A stretch of 64,000 bases of DNA from Aurelia coerulea (taxonomy: Eukaryota > Cnidaria > Scyphozoa > Semaeostomeae > Ulmaridae), in assembly GCA_039566865.1 (NCBI GenBank), contig CM076951.1:13525484-13589483 (forward strand), read 5' to 3'. Of the stretch, positions 35,190 through 47,540 are shown in pieces. The position numbers were made by a program, and so were the translations under genes. The notes beneath the pieces were generated by a model, which saw only the letters and a program-made list of their open reading frames with translations, ran no database searches and had not been told where the DNA came from. Each line of letters opens with the position of its first letter. The first letter of the stretch is position 1.

Positions 35190-36330
35190 CCCCCATGTAC
35201 ATAATACAAATTGTTGGACTTACCAAATCAATTCTTAGAGTTCCTTTCCTTGCTTCAAAGATGCTCACTTTGCTAATGAATGTCTGATTGGAAGAACGTG
35301 AATGCAGACTGTGACCTAAGATGTCGTGTTCTCCTGTCCATTTGCCAGAACTTGTACAGCAGTTTTATTTTCTTACTAATGGCAAACAAAAGCATAGATG
35401 TGACGCTACAAACTTTGCAGGATTTATGAGTTCATCTATTTGAATGTGCTTTTCTTTCAGCTTTGTTTCAATAATTGAAGTTTGAATTTTAGATCACGAC
35501 AAGGCATCGCTTCACATTGTTTCAGCATTTAATTACGTATGATACAGGGCAAGGGCTCTTATAATAATTTTGAAATAAATTGTGCTTTGGCAAAATCATT
35601 AATCAGATGTATTTTTCTCTATTGCTTTAAGCACAATTGCCCACCCAATTAGAGGCTGCTTCCTGCAGACCTGCCTATGAACCTCGCTTTCGTTATCTTT
35701 CGGCATTTACTTAGTACACGTCATGTTGAGATTCCTATTCAGAGGTCTTTGTGAACTATTGTAACTGTTGTAATTGTTGTAACTGTTGTAAACGTTGGTT
35801 CGCTCAAAGCTGAAACACACACAATTGGCGAAAACAACAGGGTCATTTCCCCAACACGCCCTGAATGTGCTAGTTCCCCACTGGCTTGACTTGCTACAAA
35901 TCTCAGTATAAATCTCAGAGAGTCAGTATACTTCTCAGAGAGTGTAGTGCACGCTCCTCCGCAGCGTCCTTCTAATTTGACTCTTATCTGTCCTTGTGTC
36001 ATAAATTTGTTTATTTTGCTTAACCCCCTGTTATTCTTAAACCAACTTCAAAACGCTTGTTTTCACGATTGATATTATAGTAGTTTCTATACGTAGTAAT
36101 TTTTTCGAAATAGTTCGCTGCGAAGGAGCGTGGAGTGTAGTGTGTAAATGAAAGTTACTACAGAGCAACGACAAAACTGTTGTAAGGAATAAAAGAAATA
36201 AAAATTCAACTATAAATTGTGTTAGCTCTCTTTTGTCCTATGGATATTGACGCAAAAGGGGGAATGGAGTGGTAACTAGGTCATGTGCCATAATTATCAA
36301 TATCATAAGAGCGAACGAAAGGGATTTTTA
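35190..36330. other. Unassigned stretch
   Basis: No gene recognised. A short (TTGTAACTG)n-like tract occurs at 35755-35790, and AATAAA-type signals are common in this AT-rich sequence. Confidence 0.35.
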
Positions 36331-36345
36331 TTGAAAGTACTTTGC

Positions 36346-36570
36346 GGGGGGGGGGGGGTACTCATATATTTTTCCGTACAGGGACGTGCCGCCGAACAGG
36401 GTATCATTTTTTCCAGGATTGCTACTCCGGGACAGGGTATCTCTTCTGTATGGTCGGCTCCATGACAGGGTCCATATTTTGTATAATTGACTGTTTCAGA
36501 TTTCAAACCTTTTCAGATTTTCCAGCGGCACGTCCCTGTATTTTCGCAGACCAAGTACCCCCCCCCCAGG
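36346..36570. mobile_element. G-tract foldback element, copy B, 9-bp target duplication
   Basis: A 13-G run followed by TACTCATATATTTTTCCGTA and CAGGGACGTGCCG is matched at the other end by CGGCACGTCCCTG and a C-run with CAGG. GTACTTTGC is found on both sides (36337-36345 and 36571-36579). Non-coding. Confidence 0.8.
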
Positions 36571-37444
36571 GTACTTTGCCAAAGTAGTACGGGATCTTTG
36601 GGGAGTTTAATGCCTCTCGGTATTGGATAAGGGGTATTTTTGCAACTTCTGAAAAAATCCCTCATAGTTGGATTTCTGTGAGCTTATATAACTAGATGAG
36701 CCTGAATCAAATTTTGTTCAAATTGCATTTATTCGTTCGCAAGCACTTCCAAAGCTTTGATGTTCTGAGTAGTTCACTTCGAGGTTCGCTTTACCCCGTC
36801 TTCCCCTGCATGTTAGATTTACGAAATTATCAAATAAAAAATTTTAATATTTAGAAGTTTAGAAGTTCCAAACAACGATATAACCATGACTTTCTACGTG
36901 ATTCTTGATACATGTTTTTTATTCAAAAGTAAGGTCATGTAATTTTGTCACGCGAGTCCACCTTTTCTACTCGGTTGTGGGACGTATCACCCCATCACTT
37001 CTTTTTCTATGTATCACTTTCCCTATAGCATTTTAGGAAATAGAGTCTGTTTGGTTCGAATTGTTTTGGCAGCTTTCCTGTTTCGTTTCATTTCATGACT
37101 TCGTGATTTCCCAAACGTCAATTGCAATAAGGATCTCACAATCCTTCCATTATTCTCAGGAATGTCGTTGGATATGATCAAGTTGATGCAATTTATCGTC
37201 CTTTATTCAAACAAATCTAATTCCAAGGGAGGAGCGTACGTTTAGACCAAAAAATCCAATGGGTAACATCTGGCAAGAGCGGCGGGCAGTCCTTCACTGC
37301 AGCTATTTTACTGCGCAAGATTTGAAGGAATTTTGGGGAGAATTATCACGGAGACATCTCAGGTTGATGCATTTAATCATAGAAGTAGCAAATAGGGATC
37401 CCTATAGCAAGTGGCAAAGACCGGCTAAGACAAATGGGCATCGG

Positions 37445-37605
37445 CGTTGGGGGAGATAAAATTTGGGGGGGCTGCCCGATAAAGAGTCCATTGTTTGAGA
37501 AAATTTTGCCCGACTTGAGGCGGATTTCTGCCCGATTATGGCTGATTTTTGCAATTTTTTCTGACGTTGGGGGGGCTGCAGCCCCCCTGCCCCCTGTCTC
37601 CTACG
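37445..37605. repeat. Dispersed repeat with CCCGACTT motif, copy 2 (inverted)
   Basis: Holds GGGGGGGCTGCCCGATAAAG, TTTGCCCGACTTGAGG, GATTTCTGCCCGATTATGGC and GACGTTGGGGGGGCTGCAGC. Inverse of the copy near 35045. Confidence 0.6.
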
Positions 37606-37721
37606 CCTATGCAAATGGGGATCTTGAAGTGAGTGTGTCTGGGGGCAAAGCCACCAGGAGAATTTTGAGAACATGCATTTTATTTTGGCTTTGAATACCT
37701 CTCACAACATTTTGACTACCC

Positions 37722-38036
37722 GGTGTGGGGGGGGGGGGTACTTCACATATTTTGGGTACGGGGACGTGCCATCGGCAAGGGTATCGATTTTCGCGATTTT
37801 GGTATAAGGAACGGTATCGATTTTCACGATTTTGGTATAAGGAAAAGTATCAATTTTCGCGATTTTGGTTTAAGGAACAATTTTGGTAATACTTTTTCTA
37901 CTTTTTCGGAAAATGGGTATAAGGTCGGGCATATACTTTTTCGCAAAATTGGTATAAGGAACGGGTATGTTTTTGAAGCTTCGATGGCACGTCCCCGAGC
38001 AAAACCTGATGAAGGACCCCCCCCGCCCCCGGGTTA
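37722..38036. mobile_element. G-tract foldback element, copy C, 8-bp target duplication
   Basis: GACTACCC flanks both sides (37714-37721 and 38037-38044). The left end has an 11-G run with TACTTCACATATTTTGGGTA and GGGGACGTGCC; the right end has GGCACGTCCCC and a C-run. Inside are three short repeats of CGATTTTGGTATAAGGAA type. Confidence 0.82.
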
Positions 38037-38479
38037 GACTACCCTCACATGAGAAAACGTCAGTTCGGTTACTTGCTCTGCACGAACGCTTTCCACAAAA
38101 AATTTTCCTGAATACAAACAATGCGTGCGTTTCAGAATAATTATGATTGCATTGCTGAAGATTTATCTTGATTGTTTTGATTGCCAAAGAAAGGCAAAGA
38201 ATGTCAATCACACTTGTTTTGAAAATTCATTTTACCCCGAAGTGAAAAAAGGTTTCTGCTCATAGCTTGGCAGTTTCTAGTTGATAAAAAGACTGCTTAT
38301 CATGGAAAATTTTGCAGGTAACCCCAACGGAGTATCATTGAGCCCTCAACTGAGCCCTTAAGAAATCCGGGAGTACGCAAATATATCGAACCTTGAAATA
38401 AATTATAAATATATTATATGAAATATTGCATAAATTATAACAACGAAAGCCATTATTATTTCCCCTTCTGCTCTTATAT

Positions 38480-40381
38480 CAAAACCAGTACTTTCCAGTC
38501 CTTTATGGCACTTCTCGCTACTTTGTGCTACTTCTCAGTACTTCATGGTACTTTACAGTACTTTCCAGTTGTTCATAATACTTTCCAGTACTTTCTAGTA
38601 CTTCTCGGTACTTCATGACACTTTAAAGTACTTTGTGCTACTTCACAGCACTTCTCGGTGCTTTGTGGTACTTTACAGTACTTTGCAGTCCTTTGTAGTA
38701 CTTTACAGTACTTCTCCTTACTTTTCGGTACTTCATGGTACTTCCCAGTACTTCTCGGTACTTTGTGGTACTTTACAGTACTCTGTAGTACTTTCCAGTC
38801 CTTCACAGTACTTCTCAGTACTTTGCAGTACTTCCCAGTACTTCATGGTACTTCTCAGTACTTTGTACTACTTATCATAGTTCTTTTCCGTACTTTTTGG
38901 TACTTCATGGTACTTCCCAGTACTTCTCGGTACTTTGTGGTACTTTACAGTACTTTGTAGTACTTTGCAGTACTTCACAGTACTTTACAGTACTTTGTAG
39001 TACTTTGCAGTACTTTTCCGTACTTTTCGGTACTTCATGGTACTTCCCAGTACTTCACGGTACTTTGTGGTACTTTACAGTACTTTCCAGTACTTTGTGG
39101 TACTTCCAAGTACTTTCTAGTACTTCTCGGTATTTCCTGGTACTTTACAGTACTTTGTGGTACTTCCCAGTACTTCCTAGTACTTTGTGGTACTTTCCAG
39201 TAATTTACGGTACTTCTCCGTACTTTTTGGCACATCATGGTACTTCTCAGTACTTTACGGTACTTTACCTTAAATTACAGTACTGTGTAGTACTTTCCAG
39301 TACTTCACAGTACTTGTCAGTACTTTTTAGTACTCTACAGTACTTTCCAGTACTTTGTGGTACTTCCAAGTACTTTTTAGTACTTCTCGGTCCTTCGTGG
39401 TACTTTACAGTACTTGTCAGTACTTTGTAGTACTTCCCAGTACTTTGTAGTACTTTTCGGTACTTCATGGTACTTCCCAGTACTTTACAGTACTTCTCAG
39501 TACTTTGTTGTACTTTACAGTACTTTGTAGTACTTTGCAGTACTTCACAGTACTTTGCAGTACTTCCCAGTACTTTACAGTACTTTTCAGTACTTCGTGG
39601 TACTTCATAGTACTTTACGGTACTTTACAATTCTTTACAGTAAATTTCGGTACTTCATGGTACTTCCCAGTACTTCTCAGTACTTTGTGGTACTACCAAC
39701 TACTTCTCAGTACTTTGTAGTACTTCCCAGTACTTTGTAGTACTTTTCGGTACTTCATGGTACTTCCCAGTACTTCTCGGTACTTTGTGGTAATCTACAG
39801 TAATTTACGGTACTTTACAGTACTTTACAATACTTTTCGGTACTGCATGGTACTGTACAGTACTTCGTGGTACCTCCCAGTACTTCTCAGTTCTTTGTAG
39901 TACTTCCCAGTACTTTGTAGTACTTTTCGGTACTTCATGGTACTTCACAGTACTTCTCAGTACTTTGTAGGTCTTCCCAGTACTTTACAGTACTTTTCGG
40001 TACTTCGTGGTACTTTGCAGTACTTTACTGTACTTTACAGTACTTCTCAGTACTTTGTGGTACTTTACAGTACTTTACAGTACTTTTCAGTACTTTTCAG
40101 TACTTTTCAGTACTTTTCAGTGCTTTGTGGTACTTTACAGTACTTCTCAGTACTTTGTAGTACTTCACAGTACTTTACAGTACTTTTTGGTACTTCTTGA
40201 TATTTTGCAGTACTTTACAGTACTTTGTGGTACTTCCCAGTACTTCTCGGTACGTTGTAGTACTTCCCAGTACTCCTCCGTACTTTTCGGTACTTCATGG
40301 TACTTCCCAGTACTTTACGGTGCTTTACAGTACTTTGTAGTACTTCCCAGTACTTTGGGTACTTCGTGGTACTGTACAGTA
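38480..40381. repeat. 10-bp-period GTAC array 1 (left part)
   Basis: About 190 units of 10 bp, each built on AGTACTT plus three variable bases (for example TACTTTACAG, TACTTCTCAG, TACTTTGTGG). The core AGTACT is its own complement, so the array is nearly strand-symmetric and can form many small hairpins. The array continues after the BEL insertion at 50288-50402. Confidence 0.95.
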
Positions 40382-40831
40382 TGTTGCTGCGCAGGAGAGC
40401 TCATTGTTTATTTGTTATTGTTTTATAGTTGAACACCTTTATCATTTAATCAAAGGACGCATTGTTTATTGAGTACGGGACACAAAGGACGCATTAGCGC
40501 ACCGAACTAAGACGTTGCACGCTTAGATTTGTTTTGATTTCTTGTTTTTTTGGAACGTTGTTTACGAATTACGAAGATGGCGCTTGCAGTAAGGGTTTAC
40601 GAATATTGTAAGTATGTTTTCCTTGAGTTTATCGTTTCTTTTTCACTTTATTCGTTGGTAGGCAAGCATTATTTATATTTTTCGTTTGTTTGTTTCTAGC
40701 GAAAACCACATTCACATTCATATTCATATGTACGATCCATACGTTGCTAAACTAGCGGATTTGAATTTGTGCGTATTCGAAGAAGGTCTCATATTTTTAC
40801 TGGCAATTCTAAGAGGCTTGGCGCCACCTCA
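40382..40831 (+). repeat. BEL/Pao 5' LTR, 450 bp
   Basis: Starts TGTTGCTGCGCAGG, ends GCGCCACCTCA. It contains an ATG (40577) with a GTAAGT donor at 40608 and a TTTCTAG acceptor ending at 40699, so a short leader intron is possible. The joined frame closes after about 29 codons and does not reach gag. Confidence 0.93.
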
Positions 40832-40955
40832 TCGTTTTCGAATATTCTGGCTGGGAGAATTACGACGAAAATATTGATTTATCCTAAATGGCTTTCGCAG
40901 TTTGCACGAAAATAAACGTTATCACGGAGTTTATTCAAATTTGGATGGCCTAACA

Positions 40956-43900
40956 ATGTCGCGTAGTGAAAAGGATAAATGTGAGGGCGTAACCTCGGAG
41001 GCCGAAGATTGCAGAACAGAAAACTTACTCGAAAATGAATTAAATGATGTCGCAGGTTTACTTGCAGAGTCGCGCCCACAGAGAACTCGAGAGTTAACGG
41101 AAAAGGGTCTTTCATACCGGATGGAGATGAGGGATCTACGACGGAAAAATCAAGATCGGTACAGGGAAATGATTGAAGGGCATATCGAAAGAATTTATGA
41201 TATTTTTAAAACGGGAGATGCCACAGACTTGATTGACGAATTACTTGCAAAGGTTACGCGATCTTATCAGGATTACACACGTCAGTTTGACTCGGAGGAA
41301 GAACAAATGAGTGACCCCTTGTTTCTTCAGACATTTAATAAAGTCAAAGCCGTACAACAAGAAGCTCAGTCTTGGAAGATTAATCAGCAAGCTGCTTCAT
41401 TTTCTAGAAGGAAGCCTAGCTCCATAATATCGGAGGGCTCTAAATGTACTAGAAAGTCTAAATCGTCCAAGTCTTCTCATAGTTCAAGCAGAACAATGGA
41501 TGACGTCATCAGAAATCGAGCGAAATTAGTAGAATTACAAACAAGAGCGCAATACTTTGAGAAAGAAAGGCAAGTAGAGCTGGAGTTAGATCGTACACGA
41601 TTGGAAAAAGAAATAGCAATTGCTAAGGCAACAGAAAAGATTCATCGAGAATATTTAAATGATGACTACGAGTTGAATTCTTTGAATGACAAGGATATTC
41701 TTATTCCAAAAATTTGCCACGATGCTATTACATACAGCCACGAGAGAAAGCCGACTGTGTCTCACTTGCTTGATGCCTATGCAAAGTCGGAGAAGCAAAG
41801 TTTTTTGACTGTAAATGATCAACGTTCTCATATGGCACCAATCTTTAGTACACAAGCACGCCATAACCTTGGGAAAAGCAACTTGCAGCCACAAGCTACG
41901 CCTTTCTATCCTGCTGTTGTTCCTGGTGTTGCAACCACTTCTGTTCCTGACCCAATCCCCCCTCCTGGTCTAATTCCTGGTCCTGCCCCTACATCACTTC
42001 CTGCCCCTTCGAGCAATCATGGGAACCAGATGCTATATCACTTGCTAGAAAAACAAGGAGAATATCTTCGTCGACAAGGTTTACCTAACGTTACTCCTGA
42101 AGTATTTACTGGAGACACTTTGAAGTACATGATTTTCACGACTTTATTTGATATGGCTGTTGATTCGAGGATTTCGGACCCAAGAGAGAAGCTTGCTTTA
42201 TTAATAGAGTTCACAAGTGGAGAGCCAAAGAATTTGATTGAAACTTGCTTGTATCAAACACCAGGATCTGGTTACCGAAGAGCAAGAGAATTGTTGGAAA
42301 AGCATTATGGAAATCCTATACAAGTTGCTAATGCACATATGGAAAAGTTGATTTCATGGCCTAAAGTTTATGATGGCGATAGCGAGAAAATGCGAGAATT
42401 CTATGTCTATTTGGTTAAATGCCAAGGCTGCTTAACTGACGAGGAATATGTTCACGAGTTAAACACAAGTTCATTGCTGCAAGTTTTATGTTTAAAGCTA
42501 CAAGAGAGACTGCAGCGACAGTGGGCTACGCAGGTGTACATCATCAAGTCAAGAGAATCAAGAAGAGCAAACTTTAGTGATTTTGTGGAATTTATTGGCA
42601 AAGAAAGTGAAGTTGCAAGTGATCCCACCTTTAGCAAAGAAGCTATGTCAAAGATTCTACCAAAGAAACCATCGAATAGTTTCAGACCACAACGAGATTC
42701 AGGAAGACCAAGAATAACATCTTTTGTGACAAAATCAAATGCAACTGGCCAGGCAAACGATTCAGTCACGAATACCAAAACCACTGATCCAGAATGCCCA
42801 TTTTGTTCAGAGAAGCATTGTCTAGATAACTGCAAGACCTTTATGAATAAATCACCATTTGCAAGAAAGATGTTTGTAATCTCACATAAATTGTGCTTTG
42901 GCTGCTATTCTCCTGCGCATAGTGTTACAAATTGTACACAAAAGCTGGTATGCAGAGAGAAAGATTGCGGATTTGCACATCCAACAGGAATGCATGGTAC
43001 GCACAAGTACAAAGGAAAGGCAAAGTCTAATACGGAAGCTGCACCTCACATAAGCAATGGCTGTACGAAATGTGACGAAAACAGTGAAGATTCCATTGAA
43101 GTTCTTTCCCTGAGCGTTCTGCCAATGTTGTTGTGGCACAAGTCTAATCCGAATCACGTGATCAAAGTTTATGGAATGCTGGATAACTGTAGTCAAGGAA
43201 CATTCATAAAGAAAGATATCTTAAGAAGTTTAGATGCACCAAAGGTCAACACCAAGATTACCATCAAAACAATCACAGGAACGACCACAGAAGATGCAGA
43301 TATCGTTAATGATCTAATTGTATCAAGCATTGATGGGAGCAACCAAATTGATCTGCCAAAAGTTTTCAGTCGTCGTGATCTTCCAGTTGACCAAGATGAG
43401 ATACCTACTCCAGAAAGAGTGAGAAGATGGTCGCATTTGCAAGACATAGCAGATGATATTCCGGATCTTGACTGTGACGTCCCGATTGGTCTTTTGATTG
43501 GAGTTAATTGCCCAGCTGCTTTGCGACCAATAGAGGTTATCAAAGAAGAGAATGGTGGTCCGTTTGCGCAAAGGACTGCGTTTGGATGGTGCATTGTTGG
43601 TCCCTTATCGAGTGGACAGTCTGCTGTGAATAGTTTGAGATGCAATCGAATTGCTGTTACCGATGCAACTACGAATCAATATTCACAACATTATTTTGCA
43701 GTCCAAGATGAAGTGAAAGATGTGAATTCAGCAACAGTTTTGATGGATATGTATAGAAAGGAATTTAACGAGCCAACTCCTAAAGAAATGAAGAAGCAGT
43801 TGCAGAAAGGTGTAATGCATCCTCCACAATCTACAACTGAAAAAGTGTCGACGAGAAGTTCCCTGCAGCATGATGAAAAATCGAATTCGAGAGAAGATGA

Positions 43901-46900
43901 AAAATTCTTGGCAAAGATTGAAAAGGAGATTACCTTGGTTGATGGTCATTATCAGTTACCTTTACCTTTCCGTGAAGACAATGTGAAAATGCCTAACAAT
44001 CGTAAGCAAGCTGAGCAGAGAGCTCTTTGGATAAAGAAAAAATTTGCAGATGAACAATACAAACTAGATTATGTGACATTCATGAACGACATTATCAGCA
44101 AAGGATATGCTAGAAAGGTATCCGAGTCAAGAATGAAAGTAGAAGAGGGTAAAACATGGTACTTACCACACCATGGCGTATATCACCCTAAAAAACCAGG
44201 CAAGATTCGCGTAGTGTTTGATTGCAGTTGCAGCTACAAAGGAACATCACTGAATGAAGAACTCCTGCAAGGTCCAAACTTGACAAATTCTTTAGTTGGA
44301 GTTTTAACAAGATTTCGGTTGGAACCAGTCGCTTTCATGGCAGACATCGAGGCTATGTTCTACCAGGTTCGTGTTCCAGAAAGTCAACGAAGCTTTCTAC
44401 GTTTCTTGTGGTGGCCCAATGGTAGCACAGATGAATGTCTGGTTGAGTATGAGATGTGTGTTCATACATTTGGAGCAATTAGTTCTCCGGCTTGCGCTAA
44501 TTTTGCACTTCAAAAGACAGCTGAAGACAACAAGGAAAAATTTGGATGTGAAGCATCAAAGAGTGTAAAAGAAGATTTCTACGTCGATGATTTCCTGAAG
44601 TCAAAGGATAGTACTGAATCTGCAATTGATCTCATTTCCCAAACCAAGAAGATGTGTGCTTCAGGAGGTTTCAATCTGACAAAGTTTGTATCTAATGACA
44701 GAACTGTAATAGAATCTGTCCCAGACAAAGATCGTTCAAAGAATATCAAGAATCTCAACTTGGAACTAGATTCGCTACCGGTTGAGAGAGCACTTGGAAT
44801 GTCATGGAATATTGAGAATGACACATTGAACTTTCGAATTACACTCAAAGATCTACCGCTTACTCGAAGAGGTATTCTAGCAACTGTCAGTTCAATTTAT
44901 GATCCACTTGGATTGGTGAGTCCACTTCTATTACATGGAAAGCGAATTCTACAACAAATAGTGGCTGACAAGAAGAGCTGGGACGACGGGGTCTCCCAGG
45001 AGCAACGATCTGCTTGGGAAAATTGGAGAAAGGACTTACAAGTCTTGGATGAAATCGAAATCAAAAGAAGTTTCAAGCCATCACACTTTGGAAAGATTGT
45101 GTCTGCCCAGATTCATCATTTTTCAGATGCAAGTGAGGTTGGATACGGTGAAGCAAGCTATTTACGATTACTAGACGATCATGGCCAAATTTCAAACACC
45201 CTTGTCATGGCAAAATCAAGAGTTGCACCATTGAAAACATTCACGATACCACGCCTAGAACTGACAGCTGCAACGGTGGCAGTCAAAGTTGGTTACATGC
45301 TATTTAAAGAGCTACAAATTGGCAATTTGCTAGAATATTATTGGACAGATTCGCAATTGGTTTTGCAGTATTTGAGCAATGAGAAGAAAAGATTCCATGT
45401 TTTTGTCGCTAATAGAGTCAAGTTGATACACGATTACACTGACGTAGACCAGTGGAGGCACGTGGAATCAAAGAACAATCCTGCAGATCATGCGTCACGA
45501 GGGCTTACAGGAAAGAAATTTATCAAATGCAGTGAATGGTTTAGTGGCCCAAACTTTTTGAAACAATCTGAAGATAATTGGCCAAGCAGTTCAATCGAGA
45601 GAGAAGTAGATGACAGCGATCCTGAAGTAAAGAGAGATGTAAAGGTCAATGCTACTGATGTCAAAGAGAGAAGTCATGTTTTATCACAGCTAGAGAAATA
45701 TTCATCTAGCTGGTATCGGATGAAAAGAGTGCTAGCTATCATCATGAAGGTAATCAAACAAAAGAGTTTCAGTCGCGTTGACGTTGCAGTTGAAGATTTG
45801 CTAGAAGCTGAGAAGTTACTTTTCAAGTGGGTACAGAACGAAGCCTTTGAAGAACAGCTCAAAGTTTTGACAGATTCAGATTTCTATAAAGATACACGCG
45901 CGAGCAAGAAGGAAAGAAAGAAGTTCTTACGAAAGAACGATATCCTCGTGCAGCTAGATCCTTTCGTAGACCAATTTGGAATTTTGCGAGTCGGTGGACG
46001 TTTGAAAAAGTCTGACTTGGAAGAAAATATCAAGCATCCCATTATTCTTCCAAACAAAGGAAAGACATCGAGGCTTATAGTAGAGAGCTGTCACAGAAGA
46101 GTACGTCATCAAGGTCGCGGGATAACAACGAATGAGATTAGGAACTCTGGATATTGGATATTGCAATGTAACACACTGGTACGCAAAGCTATATCTGACT
46201 GTGTTCAATGTCGATTTCTCAGAGGTCGTCGAGGAGAGCAAAGGATGGCAGATTTGCCGAGCGATCGAATGCAAGAAGCCCCACCATTCACCTACTGTGC
46301 AGTTGACTACTTTGGCCCATTCTACATAAAGGAGAAGCGGAAAGAACTAAAACGGTATGGTTGTCTTTTCACGTGTTTGACGAGTCGTGCAGTTCATATC
46401 GAGGTATCACACACCCTTGAAACAGATTCCTTCATCATGGCCCTACGTAGATTCATCAACATCAGAGGCAACATTCGACAGCTACGTTCTGACTGGGGAA
46501 CCAATTTCGTTGGCGCAGAAAGAGAACTCCGCGATGCTGTTAAGGAGATGGATCATGACAGGATTAAGCGAGAGCTACTTAACAAAGGAGCTGATTATCT
46601 TCTCATCAAATGGAAAAGAAACCCACCATCAGCTAGCCATATGGGTGGCATCTGGGAGAGACAAATACGATCGGTACGGGCAATTTTGTCTGCTCTCTTT
46701 CAAGTTCATGGAACATCTCTCAATGATGAAGCTTTACGTACCTTCATGGCAGAAGCAACAGGTATCCTGAATTCAAGACCCTTGACAGTTGACAACTTGA
46801 ACAGTCCGGATTGCTTGCCTCTTTCTCCGAACAATTTATTGACGATGAAGACGAAGGTTATACTACCTCCACCGGGTAATTTCTCGCGGGTTGACATGTA

Positions 46901-46985
46901 TTCAAGGAAGTACTGGCGCAGAGTTCAACATTTAGCAGACGAGTTTTGGAAAAGATGGCGCAAAAAGATAGGCACTAAATCCTAA
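40956..46985 (+). CDS. BEL/Pao gag-pol polyprotein, C-terminus truncated
   Basis: The 2009-codon frame starts at the first ATG (40956; the frame is open further upstream without an ATG). Order along the protein: coiled-coil charged N-terminus; DUF1759-like gag segment (FTGDTLKYMIF to AHMEKLISWP, about residues 385-470); zinc-knuckle-like Cys/His cluster (CPFC to CFGCYSPAHSVTNC and after, 614-690); aspartic protease-like LDNCSQGTF (about 742); reverse transcriptase from FDCSCSYKG (about 1088) to the YVDD box (1209); RNase H (HHFSDAS, TIPRLELTA, WTDSQLV, from about 1385); integrase with an HHCC finger (from about 1711) and DDE residues in AVDYFG, RSDWGTN and GIWERQ. The C-terminal DUF5641-like part starts (YSRKYWRRVQHLADEFWKRW) but stops at once, where the palindrome begins. 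The protease site LDNC, rather than the common DSGS-type box, is worth checking. No other frame breaks are present. Confidence 0.92.
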   Translation: MSRSEKDKCEGVTSEAEDCRTENLLENELNDVAGLLAESRPQRTRELTEKGLSYRMEMRDLRRKNQDRYREMIEGHIERIYDIFKTGDATDLIDELLAKVTRSYQDYTRQFDSEEEQMSDPLFLQTFNKVKAVQQEAQSWKINQQAASFSRRKPSSIISEGSKCTRKSKSSKSSHSSSRTMDDVIRNRAKLVELQTRAQYFEKERQVELELDRTRLEKEIAIAKATEKIHREYLNDDYELNSLNDKDILIPKICHDAITYSHERKPTVSHLLDAYAKSEKQSFLTVNDQRSHMAPIFSTQARHNLGKSNLQPQATPFYPAVVPGVATTSVPDPIPPPGLIPGPAPTSLPAPSSNHGNQMLYHLLEKQGEYLRRQGLPNVTPEVFTGDTLKYMIFTTLFDMAVDSRISDPREKLALLIEFTSGEPKNLIETCLYQTPGSGYRRARELLEKHYGNPIQVANAHMEKLISWPKVYDGDSEKMREFYVYLVKCQGCLTDEEYVHELNTSSLLQVLCLKLQERLQRQWATQVYIIKSRESRRANFSDFVEFIGKESEVASDPTFSKEAMSKILPKKPSNSFRPQRDSGRPRITSFVTKSNATGQANDSVTNTKTTDPECPFCSEKHCLDNCKTFMNKSPFARKMFVISHKLCFGCYSPAHSVTNCTQKLVCREKDCGFAHPTGMHGTHKYKGKAKSNTEAAPHISNGCTKCDENSEDSIEVLSLSVLPMLLWHKSNPNHVIKVYGMLDNCSQGTFIKKDILRSLDAPKVNTKITIKTITGTTTEDADIVNDLIVSSIDGSNQIDLPKVFSRRDLPVDQDEIPTPERVRRWSHLQDIADDIPDLDCDVPIGLLIGVNCPAALRPIEVIKEENGGPFAQRTAFGWCIVGPLSSGQSAVNSLRCNRIAVTDATTNQYSQHYFAVQDEVKDVNSATVLMDMYRKEFNEPTPKEMKKQLQKGVMHPPQSTTEKVSTRSSLQHDEKSNSREDEKFLAKIEKEITLVDGHYQLPLPFREDNVKMPNNRKQAEQRALWIKKKFADEQYKLDYVTFMNDIISKGYARKVSESRMKVEEGKTWYLPHHGVYHPKKPGKIRVVFDCSCSYKGTSLNEELLQGPNLTNSLVGVLTRFRLEPVAFMADIEAMFYQVRVPESQRSFLRFLWWPNGSTDECLVEYEMCVHTFGAISSPACANFALQKTAEDNKEKFGCEASKSVKEDFYVDDFLKSKDSTESAIDLISQTKKMCASGGFNLTKFVSNDRTVIESVPDKDRSKNIKNLNLELDSLPVERALGMSWNIENDTLNFRITLKDLPLTRRGILATVSSIYDPLGLVSPLLLHGKRILQQIVADKKSWDDGVSQEQRSAWENWRKDLQVLDEIEIKRSFKPSHFGKIVSAQIHHFSDASEVGYGEASYLRLLDDHGQISNTLVMAKSRVAPLKTFTIPRLELTAATVAVKVGYMLFKELQIGNLLEYYWTDSQLVLQYLSNEKKRFHVFVANRVKLIHDYTDVDQWRHVESKNNPADHASRGLTGKKFIKCSEWFSGPNFLKQSEDNWPSSSIEREVDDSDPEVKRDVKVNATDVKERSHVLSQLEKYSSSWYRMKRVLAIIMKVIKQKSFSRVDVAVEDLLEAEKLLFKWVQNEAFEEQLKVLTDSDFYKDTRASKKERKKFLRKNDILVQLDPFVDQFGILRVGGRLKKSDLEENIKHPIILPNKGKTSRLIVESCHRRVRHQGRGITTNEIRNSGYWILQCNTLVRKAISDCVQCRFLRGRRGEQRMADLPSDRMQEAPPFTYCAVDYFGPFYIKEKRKELKRYGCLFTCLTSRAVHIEVSHTLETDSFIMALRRFINIRGNIRQLRSDWGTNFVGAERELRDAVKEMDHDRIKRELLNKGADYLLIKWKRNPPSASHMGGIWERQIRSVRAILSALFQVHGTSLNDEALRTFMAEATGILNSRPLTVDNLNSPDCLPLSPNNLLTMKTKVILPPPGNFSRVDMYSRKYWRRVQHLADEFWKRWRKKIGTKS

Positions 46986-47540
46986 CTGGCTAACGAGCTT
47001 GGCACGTGACACGCTCTGAAACCAATCAATGGAACGGAAAACCGACCGGGAAATTTGAAAAGACAAATTTAGGCCGTTTTTGGACGATTTTACCACCCTT
47101 CACCAAAAAAAGATTGTACGGAAGGAAAATTAAGATTTTCAAAAAATTCGTTCACAGACGTGTTCCCAATACTTGAATAAATGCCTGTTCACGGGGGCTA
47201 AGAATTATCTCAAAATCTGGAGAGATGCCGAAGTTTTGAATTTGACCTCACTGATATCACTGTAGCGTGTCATAGTAAAAACCTCAGTAAACACAGAAAC
47301 GTATTCTTCACATGCATCTGGACACTAAATACTTTGCTTCGAAGTTCTTATTCTGTGTGTTTAAAAGATGCCAAACTTAGAGCACTACAGCATCTGAATC
47401 TTTTTTAGTTTGAATCTAACATGAATACCACCGGCGATTTTCAATATTTAATGCCGAGGGGAAGGTGAAAAATGGGAAGATTTGCACTGCACTGGCCTAA
47501 TAAAACATCACACTGTAAATAAGGATGAATTAACAGATAC

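Noticed and set aside
38480..40432. Long open frames (up to 177 codons) of the type YFTVLCSTLQ on both strands
   Set aside because: They arise because three 10-bp units equal ten codons and the unit lacks stops in several frames. The same repeat is open in other frames and in array 2.
40845..40865. Primer-binding site after the 5' LTR (TGGCTGGGAGAATTACG)
   Set aside because: Position is plausible, but I cannot match it to a specific tRNA 3' end from the sequence alone.
40902..40955. Start of the BEL polyprotein at 40902
   Set aside because: That codon is TTG. The first in-frame ATG is 40956.
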